Source: an uncultured Roseburia sp. (GTDB taxonomy: Bacteria > Bacillota > Clostridia > Lachnospirales > Lachnospiraceae). From it: a stretch of 30,207 nucleotides of DNA. A program made the position numbers and the translations under genes. The stretch covers positions 1 through 30,207 of the forward strand of contig CAMTDY010000012.1 in NCBI GenBank assembly GCA_947070915.1, in the 5' to 3' direction. This document shows, piece by piece, positions 24,251 through 30,207 of this stretch (the first letter of the stretch is position 1; the number at the start of each line of letters is the position of its first letter). Below the pieces are notes generated by a model. It ran no database searches, had not been told where the DNA came from, and worked only from the letters and a program-made list of their open reading frames with translations.

Positions 24251-26413
24251 ATGAAAAGGTTCGCAAAAAAGGGTTTAGCCGGAGCTTTATCATTAGCCAT
24301 GGTTTTGGGGATGACCGCAGTCGTAAATCCAGAGACTGCAGAGGCTAAAAAAGTGAAGGTTAAAAAAGTTACAGTTACCGCACCATCAGGCAAGACTGCC
24401 TATGTTGCGAAAGGTAAGAAAATCAACCTTACCGCCACTGTAAAAGTTACGCCAAACAAAAAGGCTAACAAAAAGGTAACATATAAATCAGCAAACAAAA
24501 AGATCGCTTCTGTAAACAGCAAAGGCCAGGTAAAGGGTGTAAAAGCCGGAAGTACGAAGATCACGGTTACATCCAAAAAGAACAAAAAGAAAAAGGCTAC
24601 GATCAAGATTGTAGTAAAGAAGGCTGCTGTTAAGAAAGTAACCATCAGCGCCAAGAAGGCAACTCTGCCTGTTGGTGCTAAGAAGAAGCTTACAGCTAAA
24701 GTTACACCGAAGAAAAATGTAAGCAGCAAGATCGCATGGTCTTCTTCTAAAAAGAAAATTGCTTCCGTAACATCCAAGGGTGTTGTTAAGGGCCTGAAAG
24801 AAGGAACTGCTACGATCACAGCGAAAGCTGCCGATGGAAGCGGTAAGAAAGCAACCTGTAAAGTTACCGTTGGTGCCGGCATCAAAGATATCACGGTTCC
24901 AGACAACGGTGTAGTACGGGTATCGCTGACAAGTGCCAAAGCACTGACCGCTGCCAACTTTGTTGTTCAGAATAAGAAGACACCAAAGGGTACCTATGGA
25001 ACCTCTAAGGGAGTTGAGAAAGTAATCTCTACGGATGGTGGAAAAACCTATGATGTTCTTCTTGACAATACAAGCAGCATCATGAGCTATTCTTATGTCA
25101 AGGTTACGGTTTCAGCTCTGGCTGTTGACAAATCCAAAGAGGTTTACGTTGGAGATATTCCGGAATCTTCTTCCTATGGTGTAACAGATACAGTTACACG
25201 TGTAACAGGAATGGTAGGTGAAAGCTTTGATTCCGATGAGGATGTTTCCTTTGCACTTCAGGATGTTGGAGCGACTGGTGTGGTGAAATATTCCATCACA
25301 GGTCTTCCGGAGGGTCTGAAGGCATATGTCAGCAAAGAGGGAACAAGAGTTGATGTAAGAGGTAAGTTTAAGAAGATTGAAAACGGAACAACAGCAGTGC
25401 TTACCGGAGTAGATGAGACTGGTAAGACCTTTAAGAGAAGCTATGCTTTCTATGTTGGCGATGCGAATACCATCGTAGGTAACTTCCTCGGCGATACAGT
25501 TCTTGCATATCAGCCAGACGACCCGGCGACAAAGGATATCAATGAGGCATCTGGTTTCAATTTCAGATATACAAATATTAAAGAATTAGGTGACGGTGTG
25601 ATCGCTGGTGGATCCGGTGACTACGAGTACTCTGTAACAGGTCTTCCTGCTCAGGTAGATACCTGCTCCATCGAAGGTGATCTTGGTCACGCGAAGGATG
25701 CCAACGGAAATTATGCAGCGGTACCGGCAGCTGTTTACAATGTAAATGTTGTTGTAAAGGACGCAGAAAACCCGGCACGCCAGGCTTCCTTCCCATTCAC
25801 TCTTACAGTAGTAGATGGTGTTGTGCTCACTGGTACGGTGAAAGATGCTTCCGGAGCTCCGGCAAAGGGCATTGAAGTAACAGGAAATACAAAAAGGGAT
25901 GCCTATGGAAATTATGATTCATTCTCCGCTACCACAAGAAAAGACGGAACTTACAAAGCAAGGATCATTCCGGGTGTGTACACTCAGATGGCATACTTCG
26001 GAGGCGGTTATGAATATACCACGGGCAATACGTACACCGCTGGAGCGGTTGTGAAGGATTATACACTTCCTCTTTATAAGGTAAGTATTGTTCCATCGAT
26101 CGCTGGAGCAGCTGGTTATGAGATTGAGAGCCGTCCATATGTATATGATGTGAACGGAGTATCTACTTCCATCCGCTGCGACTATGATGACTACTCTCTG
26201 TACACCTATCTGAAAGCTGGAACCTATGAGTTCTCACCGGCGGCAGGAACAAGCAGCGATATGATTTCTGCTTATGGAAAGCTTAACACGTATTCGGATG
26301 GCTCTGGAAAATATGTTGATGAGGATTCCTATCTTGGGGATTATCAGCTGTCTGGCAGCTTTACCGTGACTGGAACAGGTGCTATTTCTGTAACTGCTGT
26401 AAAGGCAGAGTGA
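24251..26413 (+). CDS. Secreted, very basic Big_2-domain surface protein
   Basis: The 720-residue protein has a clear signal peptide (MKRFAKKGLAGALSLAMVLG, likely cut after AEA near residue 32). Two tandem Big_2 Ig-like domains follow (about 36-125 and 128-208), both with the KKIASVxSKGxVKGxKxG core and extremely rich in lysine. The middle (210-525) is beta-rich and unrecognised. A carboxypeptidase-regulatory-like beta-sandwich lies at about 525-600 (LTGTVKDASGAPAKGIEV ... TTRKDGTYKARIIPG). There is no LPxTG motif or membrane anchor, so attachment to the wall may be ionic through the basic domains. Val, Ala and Thr codons ending in T look more frequent than in neighbouring genes, together with a strong promoter, suggesting high expression. 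Confidence 0.85.
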   Translation: MKRFAKKGLAGALSLAMVLGMTAVVNPETAEAKKVKVKKVTVTAPSGKTAYVAKGKKINLTATVKVTPNKKANKKVTYKSANKKIASVNSKGQVKGVKAGSTKITVTSKKNKKKKATIKIVVKKAAVKKVTISAKKATLPVGAKKKLTAKVTPKKNVSSKIAWSSSKKKIASVTSKGVVKGLKEGTATITAKAADGSGKKATCKVTVGAGIKDITVPDNGVVRVSLTSAKALTAANFVVQNKKTPKGTYGTSKGVEKVISTDGGKTYDVLLDNTSSIMSYSYVKVTVSALAVDKSKEVYVGDIPESSSYGVTDTVTRVTGMVGESFDSDEDVSFALQDVGATGVVKYSITGLPEGLKAYVSKEGTRVDVRGKFKKIENGTTAVLTGVDETGKTFKRSYAFYVGDANTIVGNFLGDTVLAYQPDDPATKDINEASGFNFRYTNIKELGDGVIAGGSGDYEYSVTGLPAQVDTCSIEGDLGHAKDANGNYAAVPAAVYNVNVVVKDAENPARQASFPFTLTVVDGVVLTGTVKDASGAPAKGIEVTGNTKRDAYGNYDSFSATTRKDGTYKARIIPGVYTQMAYFGGGYEYTTGNTYTAGAVVKDYTLPLYKVSIVPSIAGAAGYEIESRPYVYDVNGVSTSIRCDYDDYSLYTYLKAGTYEFSPAAGTSSDMISAYGKLNTYSDGSGKYVDEDSYLGDYQLSGSFTVTGTGAISVTAVKAE

Positions 26414-26457
26414 AATTAAATGATCCACATGTAATAAAGGGATAATTTATAATATTC

Positions 26458-26497
26458 AGAAAGATCCTGGCGGACATTCCGTCAGGATCTTTCTTGC
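26458..26497 (+). terminator. Rho-independent terminator of the Big_2 gene
   Basis: AGAAAGATCCTG (26458-26469) pairs perfectly with CAGGATCTTTCT (26483-26494). CGGA and TCCG continue the stem inside after a G-T wobble, leaving a 3-base loop. The T-rich part lies in the distal arm, so the U tract is short. Confidence 0.8.
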
Positions 26498-26522
26498 AAA
26501 AATTCTCAATATTTGTTATGAT
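26494..26522 (+). promoter_or_regulatory. Promoter of the DUF5662-like gene
   Basis: TTGCAA (26494-26499), 17 bases, and TATGAT (26517-26522) with an extended -10 TG (26514-26515). The -35 starts on the last base of the terminator stem. Confidence 0.7.
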
Positions 26523-26525
26523 AAT

Positions 26526-26550
26526 ATAAGTTCTGCCAAACTTATTGGCA
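26526..26550. promoter_or_regulatory. Operator-like repeat shared with the RND promoter
   Basis: ATAAGTT-CTGCCA-AACTTAT (26526-26545) has the same arms and 6-base spacer length as ATAAGTT-CTGACG-AACTTAT at 16141-16160. It begins 3 bases after the -10. An overlapping hairpin TGCCAA-ACTTA-TTGGCA spans 26534-26550. Confidence 0.7.
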
Positions 26551-26640
26551 ATCCGCCTGCGCAGATTTGTAAGTGTAAAAAGCGCACGCCATCAAGCCAA
26601 GATAAAAAATACAGGAAAAATGATAGTGAGGATGAGAACA

Positions 26641-27165
26641 ATGCAGCCGTGGAAACATTTTTGTACAATCACAAGGCACAGGCATGAGGTGATCCGTAAC
26701 AGCTTTCATGCCGGGATATTATGGCAGGGGCTGCGGCACGACCTGTCAAAATATTCTCCTACAGAATTTATGCAGGGGGCCAGGTATTATCAGGGGGACC
26801 GTAGTCCGAATGCGGAGGAGCGGGAGCGCAACGGATATTCCATCGCATGGCTTCACCATCAGGGGAGGAATAAACACCATTTTGAATACTGGCAGGACTA
26901 TGATCCGAAGACACGATTCAAGGAGCCGGTGAAGATGCCGGTAAAATATGTGAAGGAAATGTTCTGTGACCGGGTGGCAGCGAGTAAGATTTATTATGGA
27001 AAGAATTATAAAGAAGATATGCCCCTGGCATATTTTGAGAAAGGGAAATATTGCCGCATGATTCATCCGGAGACCTCTGACCTAATCGAGAAGCTTCTGC
27101 GAATGCTGAAGGAAAAGGGGGAGAAGGAGACCTTCCGGTATATCCGCAACCTGAAAAAATATTAA
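26641..27165 (+). CDS. DUF5662-like protein (HD-type histidine cluster)
   Basis: The 174-residue protein resembles the DUF5662 family. It is rich in His: ITRHRHEVIRNSFHAGI, GLRHDLSKYSPTEF and WLHHQGRNKHHFEYW. The HD pair and flanking His could bind a metal as in HD-domain phosphohydrolases, but no function is established that I know of. ATG 26641 follows GTGAGGA by 8 bases; the frame open from 26545 and ATG 26620 are less likely starts. Its promoter carries the inverted repeat also found at the RND transporter, so both may answer to the TetR regulator. Confidence 0.75.
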   Translation: MQPWKHFCTITRHRHEVIRNSFHAGILWQGLRHDLSKYSPTEFMQGARYYQGDRSPNAEERERNGYSIAWLHHQGRNKHHFEYWQDYDPKTRFKEPVKMPVKYVKEMFCDRVAASKIYYGKNYKEDMPLAYFEKGKYCRMIHPETSDLIEKLLRMLKEKGEKETFRYIRNLKKY

Positions 27166-27225
27166 CGGATAGGTAAGGCATTTTCCGACAGAATAAGAAA
27201 ATGGAAATAAAAGGCGGGAAAGAAA

Positions 27226-28128
27226 ATGATAGAAAATGTGATTGACCTGATTGGAAATACACCATTGGTAAGCCTGAGACAGATGACAGGCCTGCCGATC
27301 TACGCAAAGGCAGAATTTTTAAATCCGGGGGGCAGCATCAAAGACCGGGTTGCCAAAAATATGATTGAACAGGCGGAAAAATCCGGCGAGTTGAGACCGG
27401 GAATGACGATTGTAGAGCCTACCAGCGGCAATACCGGCATCGGTCTTGCCTTTGTGGGAGTGCGCAAGGGATACCGGGTGATCATCGTCATGCCGGAAAA
27501 TATGAGTGAAGAGCGAAAAAAGATTATTCGCGCCCTGGGGGCGGAGCTGGTGCTCACCCCGCCGGAGGAGAGCATTGACGGTTCGGTGAAAAAGGCGGAG
27601 GAACTGGCAGCACAGACCGGGAACTGTTTTATTCCACAGCAGTTTGTCAATCCCAACAATCCGGCGATCCATTATAATACTACGGCTGTGGAGTTATATG
27701 ATCAGCTGGAGGGAAAGGTTGATATTTTTGTGTCCGGCCTCGGCAGCGGCGGTACGCTCCAGGGTATTGGCAAATATCTCAAGGAAAAGAATCCAGACCT
27801 GAAAGTGGCGGCAGTGGAACCTAAAAATGTATCTGCACTGCTGGGACACGAGCCGGGGCTTCACAGCATACAGGGCATCGGGGACGGTTTTATCCCAGAT
27901 GTGCTGGATACCTCACTGATCGACGATATCATTGAAGTGACGGATGAGGATGCCATCCGCACAGCCAGGGAGCTCGCCAGTGTGCAGGGGCTTTTGTGCG
28001 GGACGTCCTCTGGCGCAAATGTATGGGCCTGCAAGAAGCTGGCTGAAAAATATGGAACCGATAAAGTGATCGCTACTGTGCTGGCAGACCGTATGGAAAG
28101 ATATTTCAGCACAGGACTACTGGGATAG
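27226..28128 (+). CDS. cysK: Cysteine synthase A (O-acetylserine sulfhydrylase)
   Basis: The 300-residue PLP enzyme makes L-cysteine from O-acetylserine and sulfide. It has NPGGSIKDRVAKNMI with the PLP lysine, EPTSGNTGIGLAF for substrate binding, GLGSGGTLQGIGKYL for the phosphate cup, and CGTSSGAN near the C-terminus. The length is standard. ATG 27226 has GGGAAAG a few bases upstream. The gap to the DUF5662-like gene is 60 bases, so cotranscription is possible. No T-box or S-box leader was recognised in that gap. Confidence 0.95.
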   Translation: MIENVIDLIGNTPLVSLRQMTGLPIYAKAEFLNPGGSIKDRVAKNMIEQAEKSGELRPGMTIVEPTSGNTGIGLAFVGVRKGYRVIIVMPENMSEERKKIIRALGAELVLTPPEESIDGSVKKAEELAAQTGNCFIPQQFVNPNNPAIHYNTTAVELYDQLEGKVDIFVSGLGSGGTLQGIGKYLKEKNPDLKVAAVEPKNVSALLGHEPGLHSIQGIGDGFIPDVLDTSLIDDIIEVTDEDAIRTARELASVQGLLCGTSSGANVWACKKLAEKYGTDKVIATVLADRMERYFSTGLLG

Positions 28129-28230
28129 TGCTCTGATGCGGATTCCCTGGACTGCCATATGTTTGTATATTTTTCGGGTATGATAGAAAAATAGTAATAC
28201 AAGATACTTACAGAAATGAGGGAAGACAGA

Positions 28231-29502
28231 ATGATAAAAAGAAGAAATTTTATTGGTTTCATGATGTTTTTGGCAGCAGTGCTGTTGTGGACAGCCAATG
28301 CGGGGATTGCGGAGGCAGAGGAGACACGGGCAGTCTGGGTGTCTTTTTATGAATACAAAGGGGCGGGCTTAAAAAATAAGCCGGAGAGCACCTTCCGCCA
28401 GAATGCAGATAAAATGTTTCGTAATATCCGGGACAATGGATGCAATACGGTTTATTTTCATGTGAGAGCTTTTGACGACGCCATCTGGAAGTCGGATAAT
28501 TTTGACTTCAGTACATACATGGGCGACGCGGAACCGGACTATGATCCGCTGACGATCCTTGTAGAGACGGCGCATAAATACAAACTTTCCTTTCATGCCT
28601 GGATGAATCCCTACCGGATCACCCAGAAAAAGATATACGACCCCTCTGAAGAGTCGACAAACAGCCGGATTTTGCTGGCAGTCAGGGAAGTGATCGATGG
28701 TTACCAGGTGGATGGCATTCATTTTGACGATTATTTTTACCCTTCCAAAGGGCACAAACAATATTCCAAATACTCCTCTTTATCCCAGAAAAAGAAAAAA
28801 GGATATGTGAATCAGATGGTTCAGTCGGTGTACAATACCGTGAAGCAGAAATCCCCCAGCCTGCTTTTTGGCATCAGCCCGGCGGGGAATGTGGATAACT
28901 GTGAGGCGATTGGCGCCGACGTGAAGACATGGCTCAGCGTACCTGGTTATGTGGATTATATCGTGCCACAGATCTATTGGTCCAACGCCTATATGCTGGG
29001 GGGAAAATTCACCAAATTATTTGACCAGAGATTGAAACAGTGGAGAGGGATGAATACGGCGAAGGTGCCGATGTATATCGGTCTCGGGCTCTACCGGGGC
29101 GGCATGCGGGACAGTTATGATATTGGCTGGAAACGGAGTTCTAAGGTAGTGGCCAGTGAGATCAGCAAGACGAGAAAATATGCCGATGTGTCAGGCTACT
29201 CCCTCTACAGTTATGAGAGCCTGTATAAAAAAACCTGCCGGAATGAAGTAAAAAATATGCTGGCAAGGATCTCCACGGTAAAGATATCCGGCGGAAATTC
29301 CGTAAAAAGAGGTCAGAAACTCAAATTAAAAGCATCTGTCTGGCCGCTGAGACTGGGACAGAGTGTGACTTGGCGCTCATCATCTAAGAGAATAGCCACA
29401 GTATCTAAAAGTGGTGTAGTAAAAGCGAAAAAAAGGGGAACGGTAAAGATATATGCCAAAAAAGGCGGTCGGAAAGCCTATATCAGAATTCAGGTAAAAT
29501 AG
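28231..29502 (+). CDS. Secreted family-10-like glycosyl hydrolase (GHL10/DUF187) with C-terminal Big_2-like module
   Basis: The 423-residue protein has a signal peptide (FIGFMMFLAAVLLWTANAGI, cut near AEAEE). The GHL10/DUF187 TIM barrel (about 30-340) is marked by TRAVWVSFYEYKG, CNTVYFHVRAFDDAIWKS, LSFHAWMNPYRI and VDGIHFDDYFYPS, whose DD pair is probably catalytic. VPQIYWSNAY also fits. The last 80 residues form a basic Big_2-like domain (RIATVSKSGVVKAKKRGTVK), like those in the 24251 gene. ATG 28231 follows GAGGGAAG by 5 bases. The family acts on cell-wall glycans, but the substrate is unproven. Confidence 0.88.
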   Translation: MIKRRNFIGFMMFLAAVLLWTANAGIAEAEETRAVWVSFYEYKGAGLKNKPESTFRQNADKMFRNIRDNGCNTVYFHVRAFDDAIWKSDNFDFSTYMGDAEPDYDPLTILVETAHKYKLSFHAWMNPYRITQKKIYDPSEESTNSRILLAVREVIDGYQVDGIHFDDYFYPSKGHKQYSKYSSLSQKKKKGYVNQMVQSVYNTVKQKSPSLLFGISPAGNVDNCEAIGADVKTWLSVPGYVDYIVPQIYWSNAYMLGGKFTKLFDQRLKQWRGMNTAKVPMYIGLGLYRGGMRDSYDIGWKRSSKVVASEISKTRKYADVSGYSLYSYESLYKKTCRNEVKNMLARISTVKISGGNSVKRGQKLKLKASVWPLRLGQSVTWRSSSKRIATVSKSGVVKAKKRGTVKIYAKKGGRKAYIRIQVK

Positions 29503-29540
29503 GCGTGGCCTCCTAAAAGACATAGAAAGGCAGTGACACA

Positions 29541-30071
29541 TTGATCGAAGCATTTGACGCCGGTATACTGGAATTTTTCCAGCAGATCCACAACCCGGTT
29601 CTCACGGGGATTTACGAATTTTTTACCTCTATAGGTGAGGCAGGCATTGTCTGGATCCTGGCAGGCATGTTGCTGCTGGTGAAAAGTGAACACAGAAAAT
29701 ATGGCTGTATATTGCTTTTATCCCTTTTGATGTGTCTGATCTTTGGAAATGGCCTGCTGAAAAATCTCATTGCCAGACCAAGACCCTGCTGGCGGCATCC
29801 GGAAGTGGAGATGCTGATTGGCATCCCCAGGGATTATTCTTTTCCTTCTGGGCATACCTTCTCTTCCTTTGCGGGGGCGGTGTCGATTTTTTACTGGAAG
29901 CGCCGTTATGGCTGCATCGCGTTTGGACTGGCGGTATTGATCGCTACTTCTAGGATGTATTTTTATGTGCATTATCCCACCGATATCATTGCGGGGGCGT
30001 TGATGGGAACGGCGATGGCGCTGCTCAGTATCTTTATAATACAGAGGACAGAAGAAAAAAGGAGGAAGTAA
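29541..30071 (+). CDS. PAP2-family membrane phosphatase
   Basis: The 176-residue protein has about five membrane helices and the full acid-phosphatase signature: KNLIARPRP (motif 1), PSGHTFSSFAG (motif 2) and SRMYFYVHYPTDIIAG (motif 3, with the catalytic His). Such enzymes remove phosphate from lipids, for example undecaprenyl pyrophosphate (as in BcrC) or phosphatidylglycerol phosphate. TTG 29541 is the only sensible start; its ribosome site (AAAGG) is weak and about 9 bases away. A new gene begins 1 base after its stop. Confidence 0.9.
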   Translation: MIEAFDAGILEFFQQIHNPVLTGIYEFFTSIGEAGIVWILAGMLLLVKSEHRKYGCILLLSLLMCLIFGNGLLKNLIARPRPCWRHPEVEMLIGIPRDYSFPSGHTFSSFAGAVSIFYWKRRYGCIAFGLAVLIATSRMYFYVHYPTDIIAGALMGTAMALLSIFIIQRTEEKRRK

Positions 30072-30072
30072 T

Positions 30073-30207
30073 GTGGCTGTTATATTGATCGCAATCGGAC
30101 TATTGCTGACAGGAATCGATATCTACGGGGTGTCCGCATGGGGGTATCCGGCATTTCATCTGGAAGGAGCGGTGGGATCCCATGAGCTGAGTGAATCGAT
30201 CCGCACC
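30073..30207 (+). CDS. Partial membrane protein, cut by window end
   Basis: GTG 30073 follows AGGAGG (30060-30065) by 7 bases and opens a frame of 45 codons that runs off the window. It begins MAVILIAIGLLLTGIDIYG, a membrane helix, then an extracytoplasmic-looking stretch. The ATG at 30071 is out of frame and stops after five codons. It is coupled to the PAP2 gene. I do not recognise the family. Confidence 0.65.
   Translation, partial: MAVILIAIGLLLTGIDIYGVSAWGYPAFHLEGAVGSHELSESIRT

Larger units (their letters stand above)
26414..26640. other. Intergenic terminator, promoter and operator cluster
   Basis: This 227-base gap contains the terminator of the Big_2 gene, then immediately a new promoter, an operator-like repeat and a leader of about 110 bases for the DUF5662-like gene. 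No further gene is supported. Confidence 0.7.

Noticed and set aside
24400..24957. Minus-strand 185-codon hydrophobic frame
   Set aside because: It mirrors the Lys-rich Big_2 repeats: AAR codons read as Phe/Leu on the other strand. It has no ribosome site and no family.
1..30207. CRISPR arrays, IS elements, prophage, defence or toxin-antitoxin systems, tRNA genes
   Set aside because: I looked on both strands and found no regular direct repeats, transposase, integrase or cloverleaf that could support any of these.

Overview
The window looks like chromosome from a low-to-mid GC anaerobic Firmicute, most likely a Lachnospiraceae (Clostridia). This is inferred from strong AGGAGG ribosome-binding sites, GTG/TTG starts, a monoderm-type gene set, secreted Lys-rich Big_2 proteins and a LysM-GH18 protein of the spore-lytic type. 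No tRNA, rRNA, CRISPR array, insertion sequence or prophage gene was seen. Bases 1-43 are not biological: they are an Illumina Nextera adapter with an i5 index, so the window starts at a contig end and the first gene must be called from base 123.

Bases 123-14007 are a cell-surface polysaccharide locus. It holds a polyprenyl-phosphate glycosyltransferase (GT), a GT2-GtrA fusion on the minus strand, and an operon (2448-7398) of ExoA-like GT2, two tandem LicD genes, GT2 and GT4. A minus-strand Wzy/O-antigen-ligase-like protein follows. Divergent from it is an operon (8892-14007) of a membrane-bound nucleotide-sugar 4,6-dehydratase, a TagB/TagF-like glycerophosphotransferase and an EAL (c-di-GMP phosphodiesterase) membrane protein. 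The two divergent units share a compact back-to-back promoter with an 18-bp perfect palindrome over one -10. LicD and TagB/F-type proteins together suggest a phosphodiester-decorated, teichoic-acid-like glycan. No flippase (Wzx) or priming transferase is present in the window.

Bases 14180-15304 encode a LysM-GH18 protein. Bases 15258-20186 hold a TetR-family regulator divergent from a 1314-residue RND transporter whose extracytoplasmic domain carries a coiled-coil insert of nearly 300 residues. A possible long operon continues from the transporter: murI, an M23 peptidase, a two-helix membrane protein, an RluA-type pseudouridine synthase and a DJ-1/PfpI protein (to 24084). An operator-like inverted repeat next to the transporter promoter recurs in the same place relative to the promoter of the DUF5662-like gene at 26641, which suggests a small TetR regulon.

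Bases 24251-30207 hold a secreted basic Big_2 protein, the DUF5662-like gene, cysK, a secreted GHL10/DUF187 glycosyl-hydrolase-like protein that also ends in a basic Big_2-like module, a PAP2 phosphatase and the start of a small membrane protein cut by the window end.

All calls come from reading the sequence. Family names rest on recognised motifs, not on database searches.
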